A stretch of 64,000 bases of DNA from Chloroflexota bacterium (GTDB taxonomy: Bacteria; Chloroflexota; Anaerolineae; Promineifilales; Promineifilaceae), in assembly GCA_024275635.1 (NCBI GenBank), contig JAJRYT010000007.1, positions 46,035 to 110,034 of the forward strand. Direction: 5' to 3'. A model generated the notes under the pieces. The model saw only the letters and a list, made by a program, of their open reading frames with translations. It did no database searches and had not been told where the DNA came from. Position numbers and translations under genes: made by a program. Shown here piece after piece: positions 45,083 to 53,975 of this stretch; position 1 is the stretch's first letter, and each line of letters starts with the position of its first letter.

Positions 45083-45379
45083 ATGACCAGAGAAACCAAA
45101 ACCATCACAATTGTTCAATGCGCCAAGTTTAATAAAGATCTGCCCGCGCTGGATAAGGCTCCCTTTCCCGGCGAATTGGGGCAGCGCATTTATGAGAATG
45201 TGTCTGCCTTAGCCTGGGATTCATGGCAAGAACAGGCTACCCTCGTCATCAATCATTACGGCCTAAACATGGCCGATCCCCGCGCCAACGATTTTCTGTT
45301 TGAACAGATGGAAGCGTTCCTTTTCGGCGGCGACGCTTCGGTTCCCGAGGCCGGCGGCGGCGCACCGGCGAAGAAGTGA
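45083..45379 (+). CDS. YggX-family Fe(II)-trafficking/oxidative-damage protection protein
   Basis: A 98-residue protein with the YggX-like start IVQCAKFNKDLPALDKAPFP, then GELGQRIYENVSALAWDSWQ and HYGLNMADPRANDFLFEQME. YggX members protect Fe-S proteins from oxidation and bind iron through the N-terminal Cys. The C-terminal extension GGDASVPEAGGGAPAKK is disordered-looking and not part of the family core. GAGGT precedes the ATG. Confidence 0.9.
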   Translation: MTRETKTITIVQCAKFNKDLPALDKAPFPGELGQRIYENVSALAWDSWQEQATLVINHYGLNMADPRANDFLFEQMEAFLFGGDASVPEAGGGAPAKK

Positions 45380-45388
45380 TCCGTAGTC

Positions 45389-45476
45389 CGTTATCCGTTA
45401 TCCGTTGTCCGAATACGGAATACGGAATATGGAATACGGAATACGGAATACGGAATACGCAGCGCGGATTACGAAA
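45389..45476. repeat. Mirrored short-word array (TCCGTTA / GGAATAC)
   Basis: TCCGTAGTCCGTTATCCGTT is followed by six or more copies of the 8-mer GGAATACG with small changes. The two halves are reverse-complement related (CCGTTATCC against GGAATACGG). It separates the yggX-like and radical SAM genes. The same words, in opposite order, occur at 55184-55250. Confidence 0.7.
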
Positions 45477-45477
45477 T

Positions 45478-46845
45478 ATGCGAACGCTTCTCCTGGCATG
45501 TTACGAACTGGGCCACCAGCCGCTCAGTCTGGCCTGGCCGCTGGCTTTTTTGCGGCGGAATGGGTTTGAGGTGACGGCCGTTGACCTTGCCGTCGCGCCC
45601 TTTCCCCAAACCAGAGCCGCCCAGGCCCACCTGGCGGCGATTGCCGTTCCCATGCACACCGCGCTGCGGCTGGGCGTGGCGGCTGCCAGACAGGTGCGGG
45701 CCGTCAATCCAGAAGCGCACATTTGCTTTTATGGGCTGTATGCCTGGCTGAACCGGGATTATTTGCTGGCCGGCGTCGCCGACTCGGTTATTGGCGGGGA
45801 GTATGAGGAGCCGCTGTTGGGATTGGTGCGGGCGCTGGCGGCGGGGGAGAGGGTGACGGCCGTTCCCGGCCTCACTACCACCGCCCACGAAGCAGCGCCC
45901 CACATCGCCCGTCTCAACTTCCCCATCCCCGACAGAGTTGATTTGCCGCCGCTGGATCAATATGCCCGCTACATGCACAACGGCTCAACCCGACTGGCCG
46001 GGTACGTGGAAGCCAGCCGGGGCTGCCTGCACACCTGCCGCCACTGCCCGGTTGTGCCCGTGTATGACGGCCGTTTCTTCATCATTCCGCTGGCAGTGGT
46101 CATGGCCGACATCCGTCAGCAGGCCGCCGCCGGGGCCGGTCACATCACCTTTGGCGATCCCGACTTTTTGAACGGCCCCGGTCATGCGCTCAAAATCGCC
46201 CGCGCCCTGCACGCCGAATTTCCGGAGTTGACTTTTGATTTCACGACAAAAGTCGAACACATCCGCAAACACCGCGATCTGTTCCCGGAACTGCGCCGGT
46301 TGGGATGCCGCTTTGTTATTTCGGCATTTGAGGCGACCAGCAGCCGGGCGCTGACGCGGTTGGACAAAGGGCACACGGTTGCCGATATGGAAGCGGCGCT
46401 GGCAATCCTGGCCGACGCGGACATTCACGTCCAGCCAACCTGGGTTCCCTTCACGCCCTGGACAACGCTGGCCGACTATATTGAGATGCTGGCCTGGATT
46501 CGCGCTTGTGGCCTCATCCAGCATGTGCCCTCTGTGCAGCTTTCAATACGCTTGTTGGTTCCGCCGCAAAGCGCCTTGCTTGATCACCCCGCCGCCGTCG
46601 AATGGCTCGGCCCGCTGGATGCAGCTGATTTCACCTACCGATGGCGGCACCCTGACCCGCGAATGGACGGGCTGCAACAGGCAGTTTCGCGTCTGGCCGA
46701 AGGGGGCGGCGAGGATGCGGTTGCGGTTTTTGCGGCGGTGGAAAAACTGGCGTATGAGATGGACGGCCGTTCCCCGCCCCACGATCTCCCCCCCAACTTG
46801 TTTCAACCCGCCCCGCCCCGCCTCACCGAAGATTGGTTCTGCTGA
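45478..46845 (+). CDS. B12-binding-type radical SAM protein
   Basis: A radical SAM enzyme of about 455 residues. The N-terminal third resembles a cobalamin-binding Rossmann domain without the usual DxHxxG (LRNMRTLLLACYELGHQPLS...), then the cluster motif CLHTCRHCPV (C-x3-C-x2-C, about residues 181-189), and the TIM-barrel blocks HITFGDPDFLNG, FDFTTKVEHIRKHRDLFPEL and ISAFEATSSRALTRLDKGHT. The start is the ATG at 45478; the open frame begins 34 codons earlier but only through repeat sequence. The reaction is unknown. Confidence 0.83.
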   Translation: MRTLLLACYELGHQPLSLAWPLAFLRRNGFEVTAVDLAVAPFPQTRAAQAHLAAIAVPMHTALRLGVAAARQVRAVNPEAHICFYGLYAWLNRDYLLAGVADSVIGGEYEEPLLGLVRALAAGERVTAVPGLTTTAHEAAPHIARLNFPIPDRVDLPPLDQYARYMHNGSTRLAGYVEASRGCLHTCRHCPVVPVYDGRFFIIPLAVVMADIRQQAAAGAGHITFGDPDFLNGPGHALKIARALHAEFPELTFDFTTKVEHIRKHRDLFPELRRLGCRFVISAFEATSSRALTRLDKGHTVADMEAALAILADADIHVQPTWVPFTPWTTLADYIEMLAWIRACGLIQHVPSVQLSIRLLVPPQSALLDHPAAVEWLGPLDAADFTYRWRHPDPRMDGLQQAVSRLAEGGGEDAVAVFAAVEKLAYEMDGRSPPHDLPPNLFQPAPPRLTEDWFC

Positions 46846-46899
46846 GCGGAGCCGACGACTGGTCAGTTTGACCAGCTTGCCCCCCGCAGAAAATAGCCG

Positions 46900-47700
46900 T
46901 CAGCGGTTGAGATGTGTCAAGATCGCTTCCAGGGCCGCGCCGCCCATCGCCAGCGCCTTGTCGGAGATGGTGAAACAGGCGGCTACGTCCGCCCGCGCAT
47001 CCACGTCGCCGATTTTCATGCCAGTGGTAACGGCCGTTCCCGGCGCAATCAGCCCCCGAACCACCCCATCAAACGGCGCAGCCACCATCTTGCCAGAGAC
47101 GTCGCCTAACAAATCGCCAGTTTTTACCAACTCTCCAATCTCCAGTCTCCAGTTAACCACGCCCCCCACCGGCGCGCGTATCACCCGCTCCGCCCCCTTG
47201 CCGGCGATGACGCCCGGCGTGCCGGTGTTGGGCAGCGCCCCCCCCGCCCAGATGACTCGCCCCAGGCGATGGCCGCGCATCGTCTCGATGACGGCGTGGC
47301 AGTCCACCCCGGCGGTGAAGCCCGGCCCCAGGCCGATGACAAGCGGAGCCTGGTTGATGTGGGTGTCTATGTTGCGTTTGGCGAGGCGGGCGTCAATGAG
47401 GGATGAGGGATGAGGGATGAGGGATGAGGGTAATTGGGGGGAGATGAGGACGGGGATGACGCCGGTTTGGACCAGTTGGCGGGCTTCAGCGGGGGAGTGA
47501 GCCAGTTGGGCATGCAGGTTTTCGATCTGGATATGGCCTTCGAGAACGGCCGTTGCCAGGGCGACTTTACGACGGATGACTAACGGCCGTGCCAACTCCA
47601 GCACCACGACGGGGAACCCGGCCTGATGCAGCCGGTAAGCCACACCCGTCGCCAGATCGCCCCCCCCGCGCAGAATGACTAAATGATCATGAAATAACAT
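46900..47700 (-). CDS. yqeB: YqeB-like (EF2563) molybdenum-hydroxylase-system protein
   Basis: A 266-residue member of the selenium-dependent molybdenum hydroxylase accessory family, known from gene neighbourhoods with selenate/xanthine-type hydroxylases. It starts with LVILRGGGDLATGVAYRLHQ and has PLVIRRKVALATAVLEG, GLGPGFTAGVDCHAVIETMR and the biotinyl-like end PFDGVVRGLIAPGTAVTTGM. Two repeat-derived stretches lie in it: LPSSLIPHPSSLID encoded by GGATGAG repeats at about 47397-47440, and NWRLEIGE encoded by TCTCCAG words at about 47137-47155. Both keep the frame open. Confidence 0.85.
   Translation of the reverse strand: MLFHDHLVILRGGGDLATGVAYRLHQAGFPVVVLELARPLVIRRKVALATAVLEGHIQIENLHAQLAHSPAEARQLVQTGVIPVLISPQLPSSLIPHPSSLIDARLAKRNIDTHINQAPLVIGLGPGFTAGVDCHAVIETMRGHRLGRVIWAGGALPNTGTPGVIAGKGAERVIRAPVGGVVNWRLEIGELVKTGDLLGDVSGKMVAAPFDGVVRGLIAPGTAVTTGMKIGDVDARADVAACFTISDKALAMGGAALEAILTHLNR
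47397..47440. repeat. Tandem GGATGAG array inside the yqeB gene
   Basis: Five copies of GGATGAG in a row on the plus strand, ending in GGTAATTGG. It encodes the low-complexity LIPHPSSLI insertion of the yqeB product on the minus strand. The copies are exact, unlike many of the intergenic arrays. Confidence 0.75.
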
Positions 47701-47770
47701 CCGGCGATCTTACCGGGGCAGCGGCAGCCCGGCAACAAAAAAGCGGACCGGGGCACCTGCGCCCACAAAA

Positions 47771-47800
47771 AACGGCCGTTGGGGGTTGCCAACGGCCGTT
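47771..47800 (-). terminator. Terminator-like hairpin built from two ACGGCCGT palindromes
   Basis: AACGGCCGTTGG and CCAACGGCCGTT pair perfectly around a GGGTTG loop about 45 bp past the stop of the amino-acid ABC ATPase gene. Each arm is itself the genome's iterated palindrome. No long U-run follows on the minus strand, where AAAAAA on the plus strand flanks the left arm, giving UUUUUU on that side. Confidence 0.65.
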
Positions 47801-47842
47801 CCTGATTCTACCAAGGGATCCAAATCCTATTCCCAAGAAGGT

Positions 47843-48610
47843 CTAATGATGTAAAATCTGGTTTAGGAACAACTGCGTCCGTTCCTCTTTCGGATTGGTG
47901 AAAAACTCCTCCGGTTTAGACGATTCTACAACCTGTCCGGCGTCAAAGAAAATCACCCGATCTGCCACCTCGCGGGCAAACCCCATCTCATGCGTTACTG
48001 CCAAAATCGTGTACCCGGCTCGCGCCAGATCGCGCATTACATCCAACACTTCCGAAATCATCTCCGGATCAAGCGCCGATGTTGGCTCGTCAAACAGCAA
48101 AATCTTCGGCTGCATCGTCAGCGTGCGCGCAATCGCCACCCGCTGCTGCTGACCGCCCGAAAGCTGACCCGGATATTTGTTCGCCTGTTCCGGGATGCCC
48201 ACGCGCGTCAGCCAGGTCATGGCAATTTCTTCCGCATGATCTCGCGTCCATTTACGGACATTGATCGGCGCCAGTGTGATATTGTCCAACACCGTCAGGT
48301 GTGGGAACAAATTGAACTGCTGGAACACCATGCCCACTTCGCGGCGGATTTCCTGGATATTACGCAAATCGTGGGATAGTTCAATGCCATCCACAATGAT
48401 ACGCCCTTCTTGATGTTCTTCCAGGCGGTTGATGCAGCGAATAAAGGTGGATTTACCGGAGCCAGACGGGCCGATGATGACGATCACTTCGCCCGGTTTC
48501 ACTCTCAGATTAACGCCCCGCAAGGCTTCAAATTCTCCAAACCATTTATGCACATTCTCACAAATGATAAGCTCATCTACAAAACTTTGTGTTGGACCTT
48601 CCATTGTCAT
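47843..48610 (-). CDS. Polar amino-acid ABC transporter, ATP-binding protein
   Basis: GlnQ/AapP-type nucleotide-binding subunit that energises import, about 255 residues. Walker [11 protein letters not shown]-loop [11 protein letters not shown], the ABC signature [14 protein letters not shown], Walker [15 protein letters not shown] and the switch His in VTHEMGFA are all present. Start at the ATG at 48610, behind AGGAGAAC. It is the last gene of a four-gene importer operon. Confidence 0.94.
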   Translation of the reverse strand: MTMEGPTQSFVDELIICENVHKWFGEFEALRGVNLRVKPGEVIVIIGPSGSGKSTFIRCINRLEEHQEGRIIVDGIELSHDLRNIQEIRREVGMVFQQFNLFPHLTVLDNITLAPINVRKWTRDHAEEIAMTWLTRVGIPEQANKYPGQLSGGQQQRVAIARTLTMQPKILLFDEPTSALDPEMISEVLDVMRDLARAGYTILAVTHEMGFAREVADRVIFFDAGQVVESSKPEEFFTNPKEERTQLFLNQILHH

Positions 48611-48683
48611 AATTGTTCTCCTCAAATTCTCGGAAGCGCCGAATTCCTCGCCGGCGTCTGAGCCTTATTGACTTTCATTGATT

Positions 48684-50351
48684 TTATCGTTCACCCACAC
48701 CCAATCTTGTTTCCAACCGGCGGCTGTAAGAGGACATCACAAAGCTGCCGATGAAGTAAACAACACCCAATGTCACATATAATTCAAGCCGCAGCCCCTG
48801 CCATTGGGCGTTTGCCAAAATCGCTTTTTGAATGCCCAAGAGGTCAAATAGGCCGACAATGGAGACCAGTGAGGAGGACTTGAATGCGCCAATGAATTGG
48901 CCGACGATGGGCGGAATGACGATGCGCAGCGCCTGAGGCAGAATGATAAACCGCATCTTTTGCAGGGCGTTGAAGCCCAGCGCATCGGCCGCTTCATACT
49001 GCCCTTTGGGAATCGCCTGCAAGCCGCCGCGTATCGTCTCAGCCATGTATGCCGATGAAAAAAGCGTGTAGCCAACGATAACCGGCCAGGGTTTGGCGAT
49101 ATCAGTTCCCGTCTTGAAAAAGAAGGGAGCCATCACAATACCCATGAACAGCAGTGTGATGAGCGGTACGCTTCGTATCAATTCAATGAAGGTGGTGCTG
49201 GCTCCAGCCACGACGTTGCCCTGGAAGTAGTTTTGCAGAAGATAGGCCCCTGCCACTATCAGGATAGGCCAAAAAGCCAATATCTGTTCTATGGTGTTGC
49301 GTGATGTAGCCAATAATTCCGGCGTGGTTGTGAATCCCCAAATCGTTGCGCCAATGGCTAAAGGCCAGACGATCCAGTTGGGGATGCCATACACTTCACT
49401 GCGCCGGCCAAAGGCCAGTATCACCCCCAGCGGCAAGGACAAGAGAATGACTGAACTGGCAATGATCAATGTCAACAATAAACCGCCCCAATCATCTACG
49501 TTAATGGCAGGAAGCGCGCCGCTCTGACCAATTGCCCACCAAATTGTATAGAAAAGCGGCCAGGCTGCGGCCGTTCCCACAAGCCCGGTCACACTGGAAT
49601 TAATCACCTTTTGCCAATAAAGCAAAGCATAGATCGCCAGTAAAACAACCGCCCCAGTAATCACGCCGCGCAAGTTATACGAGTCATCCGGTATACCGGC
49701 CAGGAAAATGTACAAGATGACCGGAGAAAGTAGCCAAAAAACATTAATCACTCGCCGTACAACGCGCAGCCTTTCTTTAAGCGCCGAACGGCTCGTAATG
49801 TAGGTAAGCGCCCACAGTACTATGATAAACCCTAATGCCAGCCAGGCACGCCAGGACAAGTCTGGCGATAGAAGACCGGTGAGTAACAGCTTACGCGCGC
49901 CCCAAATCACGCCCCAAGTGGCGCCATTTTCCGGCTGAAATTCAGGAGCCGTCCTGGCAGCGTCAAAAGTCGCATTAATAATGCCCCACTGAACCATGCC
50001 CATCACCGCGGCAATAAGTATCAGAGCAATCAGCAGCGTGAGCAGCGTGTTGGAAACAGAGCTAAACAGGTTGTTTTTCAGCCAGCGGCTTAAAGCCGTG
50101 TGCTTGTGCCGCAGTTCGCCAAATACCACCAGGGTGATGCCAACTAACCAGGCAACCAAAATGATAATAGTCGAGATGGGCGATTCGTTTAATTGGCCCA
50201 CAGTGTAAACGGCCGTAATCAACGTCAACAACCCGACAATGACCATTTGGTACCACGACCCAGTAATATTATCTTGTAAAAATAGTTGCCAGTTTATTCC
50301 CCTGCCAACAGAAGTCCGAAGTTGGATGATATTCTCAGCTATCGTTGTCAT
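48684..50351 (-). CDS. Polar amino-acid ABC transporter permease (AapM-like)
   Basis: A 555-residue membrane subunit, longer than the simple 220-residue HisM type and matching the AapM group. The N-terminal half has extra helices (TLLTLLIALILIAAVMGMVQ, ALGFIIVLWALTYITSRSAL). The C-terminal half is the conserved permease core with FIELIRSVPLITLLFMGIVM, the EAA-type loop ETIRGGLQAIPKGQYEAADA and PPIVGQFIGAFKSSSLVSIV. It overlaps nothing but begins three bases after the AapQ-like stop. Confidence 0.9.
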   Translation of the reverse strand: MTTIAENIIQLRTSVGRGINWQLFLQDNITGSWYQMVIVGLLTLITAVYTVGQLNESPISTIIILVAWLVGITLVVFGELRHKHTALSRWLKNNLFSSVSNTLLTLLIALILIAAVMGMVQWGIINATFDAARTAPEFQPENGATWGVIWGARKLLLTGLLSPDLSWRAWLALGFIIVLWALTYITSRSALKERLRVVRRVINVFWLLSPVILYIFLAGIPDDSYNLRGVITGAVVLLAIYALLYWQKVINSSVTGLVGTAAAWPLFYTIWWAIGQSGALPAINVDDWGGLLLTLIIASSVILLSLPLGVILAFGRRSEVYGIPNWIVWPLAIGATIWGFTTTPELLATSRNTIEQILAFWPILIVAGAYLLQNYFQGNVVAGASTTFIELIRSVPLITLLFMGIVMAPFFFKTGTDIAKPWPVIVGYTLFSSAYMAETIRGGLQAIPKGQYEAADALGFNALQKMRFIILPQALRIVIPPIVGQFIGAFKSSSLVSIVGLFDLLGIQKAILANAQWQGLRLELYVTLGVVYFIGSFVMSSYSRRLETRLGVGER

Positions 50352-50353
50352 GA

Positions 50354-51979
50354 TTACCTCTCCACCAGTTTAATCCGCTCATTGTACCAGTTCAATAAGA
50401 CGGAAAATACCAGGCTGATCAACGCATACACCAACATCATGAGCACAAACAATTGAAGCGTCCGTCCCGATTGATTCATCGTTGTAAACGACACCGAATA
50501 CATATCCGGGAACCCAATTGCAATACCCACACTGGTGTCCTTCGCCAGACTGAGAAAAACGCCGATGCCCGGCGGGATAATAACCCGCAGCGCCTGCGGC
50601 ATGACCACCAGTTGTAAACGCTGCCCTTCAGTCAGCCCTAATGCTCTAGCCGCTTCCGACTGCCCCTTAGACACAGACTGAATACCGGCACGCACAATTT
50701 CGGCCAGCGTGCCGCCATAAAAGAGGATAAGCGTCAACAGTAGCGCGGCAAATTCTGGTCGGAAACTGGAGCCGCCAACCATATTTAATCCTTCAAGCGT
50801 TGGTATACTCCATACAATGGGATTTTCCTTAATTGGAATAATGAGATGACTGCTCAAGTTTTCCAACGTCGAACGTTCGGCCGCCAAAACTGACTTTGAC
50901 GCTGCAAACGCTTCACAGGTTCCTTCCGCATAATCAGCAGTTGCCTGATCCGGCCGGCCCGATCGGTGCATTTTGAAAGGAATCCCCATGCGTCGTAACT
51001 GCTTAGCCAGGTTTGTTTCCGATGGCGAGTCCGTCAAAACACACACCTGGAAGGCCGCAGCGGCAATCTCTTCTTCTGACAATGTATCTACATCGCCAAG
51101 GTTGTTCAGACCGGTGCGCTGCAGCATGATTTTTTCCAGGCTGTCTAGATCGCGTATGCGGCTGGCTTTAGAAACAAGCACCCCCTGTGTTTCAGAAACG
51201 GCGCCGGCCACAACCCAGCCAAACCCAGCAATGATCAAGAACAAAATAAGCCCCGTTTGCACTTTGTTATTGGCCTGTCCGGTACGTTCCTCGCGCCTTC
51301 CCAATATAATCCACGTTACCTGAAATTGAATAATACCCAATACCAGGAAAGCCAACCAAATGGCAGCCGATGAGGTGAACTGAGGCGAAGGGAAATTTAA
51401 ACCGCGTTGAGATAAAAAGATGGGCAGGCCCAGAGGTTGTATCGCTTCATTAAGATTGGGGGCAGCCAGGATGACCCCAAAGTAAATGAAAAACAATTGG
51501 ATCAGCAAGGGAGTATTACGCATCAGCTCCACATACCAAAGCGCGATCTTGCTGATGAGCCAGTTTTCAGAGAGCCGGGCAATGCCGGCTGTAGTGCCCA
51601 CAATCGAAGTCAGAATAACACCCAAAACGGCGACTTTAAGTGTATTGAGAATGCCCAAATAAAAAGCGTACCAATAAGGATCTGTATTGGTGTAATCCAG
51701 TGCCGTATCTGAAATATCAAAACCAGCCTCGCTGCTCATGAAATCATAGGCGCAGCGATAGCTGAAGGTGCCATCACGACAAATGAATTGAGATTCCCCA
51801 AGTTTACTGGCGTTTTCGGCGAAGTTGCCGCCGATGGCGCGCGCGCCGAAGATGACGAGAATTATAAAACCGATTTGCCCCAGGACGCCCAGCACGCGCA
51901 CATCGAAAAGGAAGCCTAACGCTGTGCGCCAGACAGGAGATGACTGAGTCTCCGGGGGAGGGGATGCCAATTGCGCCAT
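50354..51979 (-). CDS. Polar amino-acid ABC transporter permease (AapQ-like)
   Basis: Second permease of the importer, about 541 residues. It contains LWYVELMRNTPLLIQLFFIY, the EAA-type EIVRAGIQSVSKGQSEAARA and PPGIGVFLSLAKDTSVGIAI. A large loop between residues about 260-400 (rich in Glu/Ser, with two Cys) separates the two membrane halves, as in the AapQ group. The start is the ATG at 51979 with AGGAGG upstream. Confidence 0.9.
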   Translation of the reverse strand: MAQLASPPPETQSSPVWRTALGFLFDVRVLGVLGQIGFIILVIFGARAIGGNFAENASKLGESQFICRDGTFSYRCAYDFMSSEAGFDISDTALDYTNTDPYWYAFYLGILNTLKVAVLGVILTSIVGTTAGIARLSENWLISKIALWYVELMRNTPLLIQLFFIYFGVILAAPNLNEAIQPLGLPIFLSQRGLNFPSPQFTSSAAIWLAFLVLGIIQFQVTWIILGRREERTGQANNKVQTGLILFLIIAGFGWVVAGAVSETQGVLVSKASRIRDLDSLEKIMLQRTGLNNLGDVDTLSEEEIAAAAFQVCVLTDSPSETNLAKQLRRMGIPFKMHRSGRPDQATADYAEGTCEAFAASKSVLAAERSTLENLSSHLIIPIKENPIVWSIPTLEGLNMVGGSSFRPEFAALLLTLILFYGGTLAEIVRAGIQSVSKGQSEAARALGLTEGQRLQLVVMPQALRVIIPPGIGVFLSLAKDTSVGIAIGFPDMYSVSFTTMNQSGRTLQLFVLMMLVYALISLVFSVLLNWYNERIKLVER

Positions 51980-52060
51980 ATCTTTCCTCCTCTGTAAATC
52001 GAACTGGTAATTCGATACGCGATTTACCAAATCGCGCTACAATATTCTACCGCGATATTG

Positions 52061-52089
52061 AAGGCAGCCCGGCATCGCCGGGCTGCCTT
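52061..52089 (-). terminator. Stem-loop between the binding-protein and permease genes
   Basis: AAGGCAGCCCGGC and GCCGGGCTGCCTT pair perfectly around ATC. On the minus strand it lies 66 bp past the substrate-binding-protein stop and before the permease gene. It probably protects or attenuates the transcript so that more binding protein than permease is made. It lacks a U-run on the minus strand. Confidence 0.7.
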
Positions 52090-52154
52090 TTGTATTAAAG
52101 CGTCGGTCACACCAGAACGAAGTTTATCGGTGGTCGGCGCTTAGATTTTGGAGA

Positions 52155-53327
52155 TTAACGGAACGGCGGCGAGTAGAGCAGACCGCCCTCAGTCCACTGG
52201 GAATTCTGGCCGCGCGGTACGTTGTAGGGCGTATCCGGGCCAAGCGCACGATTGTAGATTTCCGCATAGTTGCCAACTTGCTTGACAACCTGGTAGCAGA
52301 AGTCGTTGTTCAGTCCCAATGCCTGGGCTAAATCGCCTTCAACACCCAGCATGTTGAGAATCCGGGGATCGTCGCTGCCCAACATGTCGTCTACGTTGCT
52401 GGAATCCACGCCCAGGTCTTCAGCCTGGATGGTGCAGTTGACTGTCCACTTGACAATGTCGAACCAGTTGTCGTCGCCGTGGCGTACCAGCGGTCCCAGA
52501 GGCTCTTTGGACATGGTTTCTTCGAGAATCGTGTGATTTGCGGGGTCGGTTAACAGAGCGCTGTTGGCGATTAAACCTGATTTGTCAGTTGTCCATCCAT
52601 CGCAACGGCCTTCGTCATAGGCGGTACGCACATCGGCCGTTTCGGCGAAAACAACGGTTTCGAAGTTAATGCCCCGGCTGCGGAAGACGTCGGCCAGATT
52701 TTTCTCGGTGGTCGTGCCGGCATTGACGCAAACGGTGCCGCCATCCATGTCTTCGAGTGTGGTGATGCCGGAATCCTTGCGTACCAACATGCCCTGCCCA
52801 TCATAGAATGTGGTAGGCGCAAAGTTGAAACCTAGGGAAGTGTCGCGGCTGAGGGTCCAGGTCGTGTTACGAATCAGGACGTCAATCTCGCCACTTTGCA
52901 GGATCGGGAAGCGCTCGCTGGCGTTGCTGCTGCGGAATTCAACCGCTTCGGCATCACCCAGCGTAGCTGCAGCTACCGCCCGGCAGTAATCGGCGTCAAA
53001 GCCTTGCATGACGCCACTATCATCGGGGAAGCTGAAGGCCAGTAGGGAGCCGCTAACGCCGCAGTTCAAAATGCCGCGTCCCTGCACTTCGCCCAACGTG
53101 TCGCCGCCACCGGCAAATTTGACAACTTCGGGAGCAGCCGAGCCAGCATCCGCGGCAGCGGCCTGGGCTTCGGCCAGAGCGGCGTTGGCATCTGCCAACT
53201 GCTGAGTCAAGCCATCAATTTCAGTCTGTAAGGCAGCCGAGTCGCCAGTGTCGCCGCCGCCACAAGCAACGAGCAGTAATGTTAACAGGGCCAGTCCAAA
53301 AACAAGAATCAAACGTTTTTTGTTCAT
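52155..53327 (-). CDS. Amino-acid ABC transporter substrate-binding lipoprotein
   Basis: A 390-residue AapJ-like binding protein for general L-amino acids. It has a lipoprotein signal (LILVFGLALLTLLLVACGGG, lipobox Cys near residue 22), an unusual 25-residue heptad helix (LQTEIDGLTQQLADANAAL, then AEAQAAAADAGSA) as a tether, then the binding domain: VRGILNCGVSGSLLAFSFPD-type start, FDADYCRAVAAATLGDAEAV, and NAGTTTEKNLADVFRSRGIN. Start at 53327 behind GGAGAG. It is the first gene of the importer operon. Confidence 0.92.
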   Translation of the reverse strand: MNKKRLILVFGLALLTLLLVACGGGDTGDSAALQTEIDGLTQQLADANAALAEAQAAAADAGSAAPEVVKFAGGGDTLGEVQGRGILNCGVSGSLLAFSFPDDSGVMQGFDADYCRAVAAATLGDAEAVEFRSSNASERFPILQSGEIDVLIRNTTWTLSRDTSLGFNFAPTTFYDGQGMLVRKDSGITTLEDMDGGTVCVNAGTTTEKNLADVFRSRGINFETVVFAETADVRTAYDEGRCDGWTTDKSGLIANSALLTDPANHTILEETMSKEPLGPLVRHGDDNWFDIVKWTVNCTIQAEDLGVDSSNVDDMLGSDDPRILNMLGVEGDLAQALGLNNDFCYQVVKQVGNYAEIYNRALGPDTPYNVPRGQNSQWTEGGLLYSPPFR

Positions 53328-53345
53328 CGAATATCTCTCCTCCAA

Positions 53346-53975
53346 ATATGGATTGCTAAAAAATTTCTAACTTTTTTCAAAAAGTATGTTGAACTATATA
53401 GTTTGGGATTGCACCTCCTTCCAAAAGATAACCTTAATCGCCCAGTCAAAGAACTTCGGGAGGTTATGGTTACGCTTTCAATTGTTTTACAGTTACATGT
53501 GATGTATTTTTAATTCATCACAGGAGAATAAACGAGTTGTATTATGCTGGTGTAATAAAACGGCAAATTGGTGACTTGCCCACCAGTCGCGTGAGGTCTG
53601 CATAGTTCGCAAGGTTTGTCTGCTTCCGTTGCATTATGCGCTTGACAAATAAGCAATCGTTCTGTGAGTAGCGTTTTTTTTGTGTACAAAAAGAAATCTC
53701 TTCGTTGATAAACGGCTTATTCACTCGAAATAGTACTAAATTCCTGATTTTGGACCAATGTTGTGGTGAAATAGTATAGCCACCCTGGAAAAATGGGCAA
53801 GTTTTTATAGAAAGTATTTGACAGATATCCGATAGTCAGGACAGAATAGCGCCCAATGTCTTGGATGATAGTAGCTACTAAGGCGTCCTCCTGCAGGTTT
53901 ACGCGTAGTTGGCTGATTTCATCAGGCTGACCTCTGAGTGGGCTGATGGGTACATGGTTTTAAGGAATTTTTGTT
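53346..53975. other. Long intergenic region ahead of divergent transporter and DUF3048 genes
   Basis: About 630 bp, AT-richer than its surroundings, with no ORF that reads like a protein. On the plus strand TTGACA (53818-53823) and CAGAAT (53842-53847), 18 bp apart, form a fair promoter about 120 bp before the DUF3048 ATG. No convincing promoter for the importer operon was found, although it must start here. Nothing else is recognised. Confidence 0.5.

Noticed and set aside
45389..45476. CRISPR-like array
   Set aside because: The repeats are 7-8 bp with no unique spacers and no cas genes lie anywhere in the window, so this is a short-word tandem array.
45376..45477. Longer N-terminus of the radical SAM protein
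   Set aside because: The extra 34 residues come from the GGAATACG repeat and no ribosome site supports the upstream start; the ATG at 45478 begins the conserved domain.
53542..53724. 60-residue minus-strand ORF in the long gap before the importer operon
   Set aside because: AT-rich, basic and without ribosome site or motif; most likely random open frame.
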